This document shows, piece by piece, positions 24,719-34,400 of a stretch of 64,000 bases of DNA (positions within the stretch are counted from its first letter, which is position 1; each line of letters begins with the position of its first letter). The DNA comes from Candidatus Raymondbacteria bacterium RIFOXYA2_FULL_49_16 (lineage in GTDB: Bacteria; Fibrobacterota; OXYB2-FULL-49-7; XYB2-FULL-49-35), in contig MFYT01000005.1 of assembly GCA_001789205.1 (NCBI GenBank), positions 1 through 64,000 of the forward strand. The letters are read 5' to 3'. Made by a program: the position numbers and the translations under genes. Below the pieces are notes generated by a model. The model was not told the origin of the DNA. It searched no databases and worked only from the letters and a program-made list of their open reading frames with translations.

Positions 24719-24868
24719 GCTGTAAATATGAACGCTACCATAGTGTAATTGTTTTCCGCCGCCTCTTCGTCTTTTTGTTTTCTGTCTTCATGGTGCACAT
24801 TTCTTCAGCGCATGGATGCGCTATTTACATCTATTCTTCAGTCTCGCATAGTCGTTGTAATTTACAGA

Positions 24869-25288
24869 TCACTTTTTATTGTTAATGAATTTATAAAAAT
24901 TACGACAGGTCGAATCATAAGCGGTAATATATCTCTGTTGGGTAAATTCATTCGGGTCCCAACAATGAGGTATTGGCCCTCCTGATTCATCAAGGTAGTC
25001 TAATAGTATTTTTTTCGCTGGCCACGTTCTTTGATTTTCATTTTCATGAATTCTTCTTATAATTTCCGAACCAAAAACGCCTAAATTTGACATGTATTTT
25101 TTTATTGTGCTTCTTGCCAATTTATTGCCTACCAAAAATTCGATAAATGGGATAAATTCAAGAAGAATTCTATTTCCTAAATCAATATCTTCTTTAAACC
25201 CCATCCAATGCTGAGGCCATTCATAAAAGTCCTCAAAATAAAGCAATGGTATTTTATTTATTGATGAACCACTTTTATCTATCGACAT
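24869..25288 (-). CDS. Unknown protein in the Mrr block
   Basis: 139 residues with no signal peptide or membrane helix. There is an aromatic-rich start (YFEDFYEWPQHWMGF), a central helix with ARSTIKKYMSNLGVFGSEII, and a C-terminal WDPNEFTQQRYITAYDST. I do not recognise it. It is 31 bp downstream of mrr on the same strand and directly upstream of attC-like site 3, so it travels with mrr in one block. Confidence 0.6.
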   Translation of the reverse strand: MSIDKSGSSINKIPLLYFEDFYEWPQHWMGFKEDIDLGNRILLEFIPFIEFLVGNKLARSTIKKYMSNLGVFGSEIIRRIHENENQRTWPAKKILLDYLDESGGPIPHCWDPNEFTQQRYITAYDSTCRNFYKFINNKK

Positions 25289-25319
25289 ATTTTTAATTCT
25301 TATTTCAGTTCTGTGTCGC

Positions 25320-26225
25320 TTATTCTTCAGTAAAATAATCAGAATCTATTTTGTTAATATCATAAGTTGTAACTGTTGATACCCCAACCTTATTGTCAAT
25401 CATTAAGTTTGCCAGTAATTCACCATCAATTAAAATGATTTTACTCTCAATTCTTGAAACGTAATCTATAGCATCCTTGGAATAATTCGAGGTTGTAATA
25501 AATATTCCTTTTTTTGCATGATGAAGTTGTAATGCGCCGGCAAATTTCTGAATTTCAGGTCGTCCGACACAACCTTCCCACCTTTTTGCTTGAATGTAAA
25601 GAATATCAAGGCCTAATTTGTCTTCTTTGATAATTCCATCAATTCCTCCATCTCCACTTTTACCTATAGCTTCACCAGCGTCTTTTCTTGAACCACCATA
25701 ACCCATTTTTACCAAGAGTTCAATAACAAGTCTTTCAAAGAAAGTCGGGGAACAACTTTTAATGTTCTGAATAATTTCGTTTGCTAAATTTGATTTCAAT
25801 CTCAAATAAGCAGATTCAATAGACTCCTCTGGAGTTTCAGAAGTTGTCTCAACTGCAACAGGTTCTTCTTTATCCTCTTTTCGAACATTTTGAAATTCAA
25901 GGAATTCCGGAAATTGTCGTAGAAATGACGCATCAATTTTTTCCGGCTTTTTTGATAAAATATTCATTCCTCTTTCAGTAATCTGAAAAAAACCTCGCCT
26001 GACAGGTTCAAGTAATAGAGCTTTTTTTAGGTAGGTTCTTGCCCATCCGACTCTATTCTCAAATATCGGCTGGCTACCGCTGGGAAGTAATTGTTTCTTA
26101 TCATCATCATTGAGTTCAAATTTCAATTCCAAATGCTCGATAGTTTCCCGAAGCGAATGTTCTTTTTTATCCGCCAAAAATTGAAGAAGTGGGAGCATTA
26201 TTGATTGATAATCCGGTATTGCCAT
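25320..26225 (-). CDS. mrr: Mrr-type restriction endonuclease
   Basis: 301 residues. The N-terminal half is the winged-helix Mrr_N-like domain (about 1-95). The C-terminal half is the PD-(D/E)xK nuclease, with GGIDGII containing D196 and YIQAKRW with Q212-A-K214, the usual Mrr catalytic layout. Mrr enzymes cut DNA carrying methylated bases. It is the first gene after the copy 2 promoter module, so it would be the best-expressed cassette gene. Confidence 0.92.
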   Translation of the reverse strand: MAIPDYQSIMLPLLQFLADKKEHSLRETIEHLELKFELNDDDKKQLLPSGSQPIFENRVGWARTYLKKALLLEPVRRGFFQITERGMNILSKKPEKIDASFLRQFPEFLEFQNVRKEDKEEPVAVETTSETPEESIESAYLRLKSNLANEIIQNIKSCSPTFFERLVIELLVKMGYGGSRKDAGEAIGKSGDGGIDGIIKEDKLGLDILYIQAKRWEGCVGRPEIQKFAGALQLHHAKKGIFITTSNYSKDAIDYVSRIESKIILIDGELLANLMIDNKVGVSTVTTYDINKIDSDYFTEE

Positions 26226-26339
26226 AAATTTCCTCTCATCATTTCTTCGCCACCTGGACGGTGGCTTGTTTTCTCTTGTGCGCCATTCTTATTTGTTTTA
26301 ACTCTATTTTTGTCTTTGGCGGCGGCTATCAGTCTTATT

Positions 26340-26362
26340 CGTTCATATTTATTGCCGCTAAC
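26340..26362 (-). repeat. 5' edge of the Mrr cassette-like block
   Basis: Minus strand from 26362 reads GTTAGCGGC-AA-TAAATATGAACG. The plus strand from 24712 reads GTTAGCGGC-TG-TAAATATGAACG. That is 21 of 23 positions inverted between the two ends of one block, the expected pairing of a cassette start with its own attC. The region 26226-26339 between this edge and mrr holds a hairpin (GCCACC-5-GGTGGC, about 26250-26266) and no gene. Confidence 0.68.
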
Positions 26363-26753
26363 TAGTGTATTTATGAACATTTCGCATCTTCCTATGCATA
26401 AACCCGCCCCCCCTCTCCTGCCTGACATGCAAGCTGAACACACTAAAAGTACCTATTCCATACCTACCCTGTCAACATTCCCGTTCCTGTTTTTATCACT
26501 ATTGCTGCATAGCTGCCGCCTTTGTTATGTTTTACCCGGTCATACAATGCCAAACCTCAAATACTGCCGCCCAATAGCTGTCTGCGTTCTTATTGCCGGG
26601 CTTTTACTTGCCGGCTGGGGCGCAAGCATGTCCGCCTTTTCAGATTTTGCCAAAAACAGATACGAACATTCTACAGGAAAATTCCTCCGCTCTGTCTCGC
26701 GCAAAGACCAGACATATTACCGTTCACTCGCCATTGTTTCAGCTGCGGGAAAA
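26363..26753 (-). repeat. Duplicated leader/promoter module, copy 2 (intact)
   Basis: Homologous to 22887-23280. From the cassette edge rightwards it holds the conserved TGTAT..ATGAACATTT segment, a minus-strand promoter and most of the plus-strand membrane-protein gene. Here the gene is complete and followed by its partner. Confidence 0.8.
26446..26475 (-). promoter_or_regulatory. Pc-like promoter reading into the Mrr block (copy 2)
   Basis: Minus strand TTGACA (26470-26475), 18-bp spacer, TACTTT (26446-26451), about 84 bp before the cassette edge at 26362. It corresponds to the copy 1 promoter. Confidence 0.6.
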
Positions 26754-26861
26754 GCCATGTCAAGCATTGGCCTGCTCGTCATTCTTACGGGAATATGCTG
26801 CATGGTACGACCCGCGCTCATTACTAGGTTCATTAACCCCAACAAGGACATCCACGTATGA
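26547..26861 (+). CDS. Small two-helix membrane protein
   Basis: 104 residues from the ATG at 26547, the point where protein-level similarity to copy 1 begins. Helices lie at ~9-30 and ~70-90, with a conserved charged loop (FAKNRYEHSTGKFLRSV) between them. The family is not recognised. The stop overlaps the start of the DUF486 gene (ATGA), so the pair is coupled. The frame is open further upstream, but that part covers the promoter module. Confidence 0.65.
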   Translation: MPNLKYCRPIAVCVLIAGLLLAGWGASMSAFSDFAKNRYEHSTGKFLRSVSRKDQTYYRSLAIVSAAGKAMSSIGLLVILTGICCMVRPALITRFINPNKDIHV

Positions 26862-27187
26862 GAACCGTGATCCTGCTCTGTATCTCCAACCTGTTCATGA
26901 CCGCTGCCTGGTATGGCCACCTGAGATTCAAACACCTCCCCCTTTTCCTGGTCATTGCCGTAAGCTGGCTCATCGCGCTTCCTGAATACTGCTTCCAGGT
27001 ACCAGCTAACCGGTGGGGCCATGGCCAGTTTACCGCGGCCCAGCTGAAAACCATCCAGGAGGTCATTACCCTGATTGTTTTCTGCGCTTTCTCGGTCCTC
27101 TATCTGAAGGAACCATTGAAATGGAATTACTTGGTGGGCTTTTGTATGCTTGCCGGGGCGGTTTTTTTTGTCTTTAAAAAATGGTGA
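26858..27187 (+). CDS. DUF486 (DMT-like) membrane protein
   Basis: 109 residues, four predicted transmembrane helices. The family signature WLIALPEYCFQVPANRWG, TAAQLKTIQEVITL and YLKEPLKWNYLVGFCMLAGA are clear. The family belongs to the drug/metabolite transporter superfamily and its substrate is unknown. It is coupled to the small membrane protein and convergent with CapA. Confidence 0.88.
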   Translation: MRTVILLCISNLFMTAAWYGHLRFKHLPLFLVIAVSWLIALPEYCFQVPANRWGHGQFTAAQLKTIQEVITLIVFCAFSVLYLKEPLKWNYLVGFCMLAGAVFFVFKKW

Positions 27188-27246
27188 GAAACAGCATTAC
27201 AACCGCTCTCCCGGATTTTTCAAAATACGCGTTCTAACAACAAATA

Positions 27247-28440
27247 TTATGCAAGAGTTGGCGGTTTCTGAAACCTGAAATTCGGCCTCTGGAACGTATA
27301 ATCATTCTTTTTAAGTTCCGCAAACCGTTCCCGTGCGTACACCAGGACCTCCTCGGCCCAGGCTTTGTTCTCATCCACGCAAAAGATGCGCCAGAGCAGA
27401 TCGTCTTTAAATTGCGCTAGGTCTGTTCCCTTGTATTCGTCCCAATATATCGCAAGGCAATTCAGGGCGGTTTCGCGCCACCGCGCGGCAACAGTGGCGG
27501 GGTCTGCGCACAGCGCGTCAAGATGGGCGAAATACGCCGCAAGCTCGTCACGCGCAGCCCCTTCCAGCAAATAGGGCCGGTGTTCCGGATGAAGGGCAAT
27601 GCGCGCGGGAATCCGCTCGACCGCCCGCACACCATCTTTTGCAATAGTGCACTGGAGAATGAAGGAGTCGAAACAATGCACGCTGTTGGACTTGAGATAC
27701 GGATTCGAGTCTACATCAAAGAGAAAATTTCCCAGACTGTAAGCGATCCATCCGCGTCCATACTTTTCAATACCCTGCGGCACATGCGGGTGATGGCAGA
27801 GGACCAGGTCAGCGCCCGCATCGACCAGCGCGCGGCAATAGGCTTGGCGCGGGACCGAAGGAGTCTCCCTGAATTCAATGTCCGCATGCACACTGACCAC
27901 CAGCACGTCCACGCTTTGCCTGCACGCGGCAATGCGCTCCTTCGCTTTTGCGAGGGAAAAATACGCCGGTCCCGGAGCGTCAACGCCAAAGGTGTAGTTG
28001 CAGTCCTCAAGAAAACCGAGAAACCCCACTGAACAGCCCTTTTTCTCAACCACCGCCAGTCTGTGCGCGCTATCAGGGTCTTCGCCAGCGCCGCACACGG
28101 CAAATCCCCCGGCAGCAAGGGCCTTTAGGGTATGGACAAGACCGGTTGCGCCCAAATCGAGGGCATGGTTGTTGGCAAAATTGACAACAGTGAATCCCGC
28201 GTCCTTTAGCGCCGCGAGCGCTGAGGGCGGCGCCCACAGGCCCGCGGGATCCAGTTTCTCGGAAGGAAACCCGGGAGGAAGAACAGGAGATTCGAGGTTA
28301 CAAAAAGCAATGTCAGCAGCGCCAAGAACATGCCGCACCTTCTCAAATGCATACCCAGGACCGTGGCAATCCAGGGCCTTTGCCGCGTCCCCGGCAAAAC
28401 AGACATCGCCAACCACACTCAGTGTCAGAAGAGGCGTCAT
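27247..28440 (-). CDS. CapA-family metallophosphatase-like protein
   Basis: 397 residues. SVVGDVCFAGD, FCNLESPVLP, FANNHALDLG and CHHPHVPQGIEKY..GWIAYSLGNFLFD are the metal-ligand motifs of the CapA (poly-gamma-glutamate/PGA_cap) family in the calcineurin-like fold. No signal peptide is visible. The start overlaps the end of the giant Ig-repeat gene (ATGA), so it is the third gene of that operon. A role in surface polymer synthesis or modification is likely, but the reaction is unknown. Confidence 0.85.
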   Translation of the reverse strand: MTPLLTLSVVGDVCFAGDAAKALDCHGPGYAFEKVRHVLGAADIAFCNLESPVLPPGFPSEKLDPAGLWAPPSALAALKDAGFTVVNFANNHALDLGATGLVHTLKALAAGGFAVCGAGEDPDSAHRLAVVEKKGCSVGFLGFLEDCNYTFGVDAPGPAYFSLAKAKERIAACRQSVDVLVVSVHADIEFRETPSVPRQAYCRALVDAGADLVLCHHPHVPQGIEKYGRGWIAYSLGNFLFDVDSNPYLKSNSVHCFDSFILQCTIAKDGVRAVERIPARIALHPEHRPYLLEGAARDELAAYFAHLDALCADPATVAARWRETALNCLAIYWDEYKGTDLAQFKDDLLWRIFCVDENKAWAEEVLVYARERFAELKKNDYTFQRPNFRFQKPPTLA

Positions 28441-31400
28441 TTCATCATCACCATTTTAAGGGTTTTCACATACCGGCCCGCCTGTATACGGTACACGTAC
28501 ACGCCCGAGGCCACATCGCGGCTCCGCGCATCCCTGCCGTTCCAGGCTATCTTGTAATACCCGTAGGTATGGAACTTATTTTCCACCAGACGCGTGACAA
28601 GCCGCCCCTTGAGGTCGTAGATATCAAGCGTCACACGTCCGGGTTCCTTTAACTGGTAGTTGATGGCAGTGGCCGGATTAAAGGGATTGGGGTAGTTTTG
28701 CGCAATGGCCGTGGCCGCGGGCAATTCACGCGCAGTACCGCTGTGCTGACGGACATAGTCCATTGATCCGGCAATGACCGCAAGCGAAACGTCAGGTTTG
28801 GCCCCTGTGGCAAAAATCGGGATTTCGGCCTGTTTGCGCATATCGACAAGAACATTGCCGTCCGGAACAAGCAAGAACAGGTTCTCGTTTTCCGGGACAC
28901 CTGCGATCCCGTCTGTTGTCAGCATGTAGCGCACAGTCTTTGCGGACGACGGCTGCGCGGAAAGGCAAAGCGGCCAGGTATTACCGTCCGTCTCGCTGTT
29001 CCGGTAATCAGACATATAGTACCGTGACGCCCACTGCCGCCATTCCGGGTGCGGAATCGATACCCTGAATTCCTTGAGCAGCGCTGGCGGTCCAATATGG
29101 TCAAACGCATTGTCGCGTCCGTCAGTCGCCAACCCGGTCTCGCCAAGCTCAATGGCGTCGGTCCATGATCCCTGGCTAAATGAAAACCGGAGATTCCACG
29201 ACCCAGGACCAGAGCACTGTTTTGCAAGGCTGTTGGTCCCTGGTTGCAGTGAGGGGAAGAGAATAGTGTCTGGCGTGCTGGCAAAAACCCAGTATCCATG
29301 ATAGGGCCGTATGGAATCAGTTGGCGCATATGATTCGTCAGCGCTGTTGTACGCATAAAAGGCGCGCTGGACCGTGTTTGTATCAAGGACAACATCAGCC
29401 GCGTTTACAGTAAAGGCAAATGGATTACCCACCTGGTTCCATCCCTGTCTGAGCGCAACCGGAAAAGCCTGGGTAAGACTGTCCGCGGTAACCAGGGGCG
29501 TGGAACGGGCTGACCCGAGCGCAAGCGCCTGCGCCTGTCCCTGTTTGGAATAGACCCAGACAGCTGTGCCGGGCGCCATGGCGAGAAGCGAGGCAGAACC
29601 ACCTGGTTCGTGGTCAATATAGACACCGTTATCAGCGCCCGAAGCCTGCCATCTGCCAATACGCCAGTCGAGGGTATCGCTGGTAATAAGGCTGGCAAAA
29701 ACCGAATCGGGCGATGGCGTATCAACACTGAAGGGCAGAGAAACCATGGTAAACCGCGCCGCGGGAACCGTTCCCTGGGGAACAGATGCTGTGGCAAGGG
29801 TTTTGCCCACAGTCCGGTGCTTGCAAGCCGCGCTTTGCAGGCCATCGGACACTGTCAGCCAATATTCAAACCCATAGTCCGCGTTTGTCACAAAGGCCGA
29901 AGGAATGGTCGCGCTGAAAGAGGCTGCGCCTGATACTGTTGCCTTGGTGATGGAAAGCGCAATTGCGGTTGCGCCTGGTTCACGGTACAGAAGCGTGATT
30001 GCGGGATTGGGGATATTCTCAGTGACTGTCCCGTACACGCGATACGAGCTTGTCACTGAATCAATGGCAACCGCAGGCGCTGTGGAATCGAGGCCAAGCG
30101 CATACTGGGAGAACGAATGCAGCCAAGCGCACACATATCCCAGCCTGTCCAGAGAATCTAAGGGGAAAACCGCTTGCCAGGACGCGCCCTTTGCACTTCG
30201 TCTGAAAATCATGAGATGAGAAGCTGATCCGGAAAATAAGGAGGGAACGGGAAGCGAGAGCAGCGCGGAAAAACCCGAATCCGGACCTGTGAACGAATAA
30301 ATAGCGCCCACCATTTCAATAGTGTTGGGCAGGGTATCATCAGCGGCTGGGACCAGTTTCTGGATCGCTACACGTTCATTGTCAAACCCCGACTGTGGTG
30401 GAAAAAACAACCGCACCGTGTCCCCATTGTCGGCCAGAAGAATGCGCGTGGTATCCGCGGCAACGATAAATCCGCTCGAAGCCGTGACATTGACGGTAAG
30501 AACGAAGCTCAGATACGTTGTATCAGCGCCATCAAAAGCGAAAAGCCGGATGGTACCGTTGAACGCGCTGTCCGCGAAAAAGACAAGCGCATACCGCGAG
30601 CCTCCCAAGGCAATGACCCGCATGGAGGAGACCGGAGCGCCAAGGACGCCGACAGCGTCAAAAGTGGCGTCATCGTCATCAGTGACGGTGAATTCTATGC
30701 GCACACTGTCGACGATTGTGATAGTGGTGTCGGCTGCGCCGGCGAGGACCGGCGGGTCGTTCACCGGTATCGCGGTCGCGGAAAAGGTGATGGTGTCAGC
30801 ATATCCATAGCCGTCGTCGACCATGATCCGGACAAGCACGTCGTTTGCGGGATACTGCGGGTCCCACGTAAACAAACCATTGCTGTCAATGGCCATGAAA
30901 AGACTGTCGGGATTGGCGGGACGGAGAATTGTGTAATAGAGCTGCTGTCCGTCAGCGTCGGAGGCCACGATTTGCAGGCTGTATGCCGAATCTTCCACAG
31001 CCAGGATATCATTAGCGCTATTGGCAATGACCGGAGCTGCTGTGTTGTAAATTACACGCAGCGTGTCGCTGGGTGTGCTGGCATTGCCCACTTCGTCGCG
31101 GGCAACCAGCCAGAAGAGGTTTTCACCGGTATGGAGCGGCACATCCACGATATCGACCGTGTCGCTGATAAGGGAAGCCATCTCCTTGATCAGCGCTGAA
31201 TCGCGGTACAGGTCCAGGGACGCGCCCTGCGTGGCAGACGCACGGAGTGTGATTACATCGCCGGACACCAGCGTGTCCTGCGCGGTCAAAAGCGCGGGTA
31301 CTGCCGGCGGCGTCACGTCGACATAAAACCGCCATTCGAGCGTATCAGCGTTGTTCGCTTCGTCGGAGGCGACTATCTGGACATAGTTCCACCCCTCGTC

Positions 31401-34400
31401 GAGGTCCGCAGAAGGCCGGAAGGTGACGGTGCCCGCGGTCCGGTTAAAGACCACGCCAGCAGCTGGGGATAAATTGACAAGCAGTCTGAGAGAAGCTGAA
31501 TCGATGTCCGACGACGCATCGGACACGGTGACGCTGATTTCGGGCCGCGGATCGCTGGTCTTGGAGTTGTGCGCGGGCATCATACCCGAAAATGATGGCG
31601 GTACATTATCGACATACGAGGAATCGGCGAAGAACTGGACTGAGGTGGTGGTCAGGACATTGCCAGCGCGGTCCGCCGCGATCACGGCAATGGTATGGGT
31701 GCCGTTGGACAATACGGCTGTGCTGCCGGGAATTGCCCTTCCCGCAGCGTATACGGTGGCGATTGAATCGCCATCGAGCAGCAGGACCACGGTGGCTGAA
31801 TCAATGCCGCTGCCGGAATCGCTCACTTGTGCCGCAATCGACGGCTGGAACGAGGTGGTCTCGGCCGCAGCAGGACTCAGAGAGACCAGATAGGGCGCTT
31901 TGGAATCACGTACAACGGTAATAGGTGTTGTGGCAACGCTCTTGTTGCCCGCACCATCGACCGCCCTTAGACTGATAGCATTAGAACCTTCGGCAAGGTC
32001 CACCCCCGTGACATTGAAAGAACCGGATGCATTTGCCGAGCCAGTATCAGTGACCACCGCGAGCATGAGAACTTCTATTTTGGCCCGCGCCTCGGCAGTA
32101 CCGCTGATGGAAATCGAAGCGTTCTTGGTCAGCGATGGAATGCCAGTGACCACCGGCGCCGCAGGAGCTGTCGCGTCAATGACAAACGACCAGCCCTGGG
32201 TGCGGCTGTTGTACAGCGCGTCATATGCCTTCAACTCGACCGAGTACGTGAGACTTTCGGTCAGTGCGACTGTCGGCTGATAGGAAATACGGCCCGCAGC
32301 CGAGTCAATGGTGTATGACACTGGTGTGTTGTCTAGCATAAGTACTGTTGAATCGTACGCAATGCCGCTCTGGTCAGTGACAATGGCGGAAATGGCGGGC
32401 AGACGCGATATGATGGTGCCCGTGGGTTGATAGGCGGTTATCTGCGGCGGCGTCTGGTCCGTCCCCGCTAGGTTCGTGGTGAATTCCGAGGATTGGGTTT
32501 TTGTATTACCTGCTAAATCCGCGGCCACAACCACAATACGGTACAACGTGGAATCAACGAGATTTGTCTGAGGCTGCCAGCTGATAATGCGCGTGGCCGG
32601 CGTATAGGTCACCTGCGCGGGCACGGACACTGTGTCGTCGAGGTCAACGTTGATGACATGGAGCGCGCACATCGCGGCCCTGATGCCCGATGCGCTATCA
32701 AAGAGTGTGGCGGAAACAAGCGGCGTGGCAAACGTCACCGCCTCGCCGTTAGCAGGAGAGATATTTGAAATTTCAGGCTGCCGCGTGTCGAGCACCACGG
32801 TCATGGCCGCGCTTTTCGTGCTGACATTGCCCGCGGTGTCACGCGCCTCTGCTGTTATCCGGTTTTCTCCCTCGGTGAGGGTGAGTGATACAGTGAAAGT
32901 GTCGTTGGTTCCTGTGGCAGCGCTGCCAGCAGCTACGGAATTCCGGAATATAGTCACCTGCGACCGCTTCTCCGCAGTGCCCATGATCGTGATGTTCGAC
33001 GAATTCGTAGGCGTTGCAACCTGGAAGACCACAGGTGCAAGCGGGGCGTGCATGTCAATGCTGAAGCTCCAGGTGACCGAGTCAATGTTCGCGTTGGATG
33101 AGAGGTCAGCGGCAACGGCCTTAACCGTATGTCTCCCATCGCTCAGTGTTGAACTGGTAAAACTCACCTGGCTCGAAGCGAACGTATGGGAGACCGCGGC
33201 GCCGTCCAGCTCCATTCTGATGCTTGCCGGATTGACCCCGCTAATATCCGACACTTGTACGGAAATGGTAACAGAACCGGCGTTGATCGTGGTGTCTGGC
33301 CGCGGTGTTCGTTGCGAAAAGACAGGCGGGGCCGTCTCGGCAGTCAACGTATCGACAAACAGGTGTATGAGCGCGGTGTCCGAGACATTCCCGACCAAAT
33401 CCTGCAGGACCAATGTAAAAGCGTGGAGAACGCCATGGGCGAGCGGATGGGTAACGTCCTGGTAGGTAAAAACGTTTCCCGTATAGCTGATGGACGAGGC
33501 CGGAATGCGCGTACCGTCCATAAATCCTTTGACAGAATCGGGGTTAACGCCCGCGCCGTTGCTGTCGGAAACCGTTAGGGCGATAATGGGCGTTGTCACC
33601 CCGATGGTGTCGCCTGAATCGGGCGAAGTTGAAATCAGATGAGGCGCGATATTATCCATAAAAACGGTGACAGGAGTGCTTGCCGTGCTGGTATTGCCCA
33701 GTGAATCGATCGCCTTTGCGGTCAGGGAATTACTACCATAGGTCAGGACCACGCTGTCAATGGAGAATGACCCGCCAGTGCCCGACATGGTCGAGGCGAT
33801 GGGCGTTGCGCCGCCATTACGGTACAGGTCAACGGTCGCCAGTGGAGAAGTGGTCCCGATAACCGTGATAAATACCGCTTTGGTGGGTGAGGCAATAGAG
33901 CCGAGTACAGGAATAGACGGCGGATCTGAATCGATAAGAAACGACCACGCCGTGTCCGCGCTGTTGTGGTTTAACGAAGCGTCGGTCACATAGAGGCTGC
34001 ACCGGTGCACGCCTTGGGCGGGATTGGTCGAAGGAGACCAGGTAATCAGGCCTGTTGCCGGGGTGAACGAATGGATCCGTACCGTTCCATCGACAAACAG
34101 TTTGATGCTTGCCGCGTCAATACCGTTCTCCAGGTCATTGGCGATTGCCGAAATCTGCGGACGCGGCGCAATAACGGAATGCAGCGGCTGTACGCCGGAA
34201 ATGACCGGAGGGATGTTGTCATTTGCAGACTTGTCAACATAAAACGCGGTTGAATCCCATAGCGATGAGTTTCCTGCCTGGTCAACGGCACGGACTTTCA
34301 GATAATGCCATGCTTTGTCCGTAAGGCTCAGAACCATAGTATAGATCAGCCGGGTACCGTCCCAGGTGGCCGTCTTCTTAACACCGTCCACATACAAAAA

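Noticed and set aside
26205-26546. Long N-terminal extension of the small membrane protein
   Set aside because: Similarity to the second copy as protein begins at the ATG at 26547. Upstream the sequence is a promoter module and the frame does not stay protein-like in copy 1.
32632-33465. 277-codon plus-strand frame opposite the giant Ig-repeat gene
   Set aside because: It is antisense to a clear repeat protein whose codon use creates long open frames on the other strand. It shows no recognisable domain.
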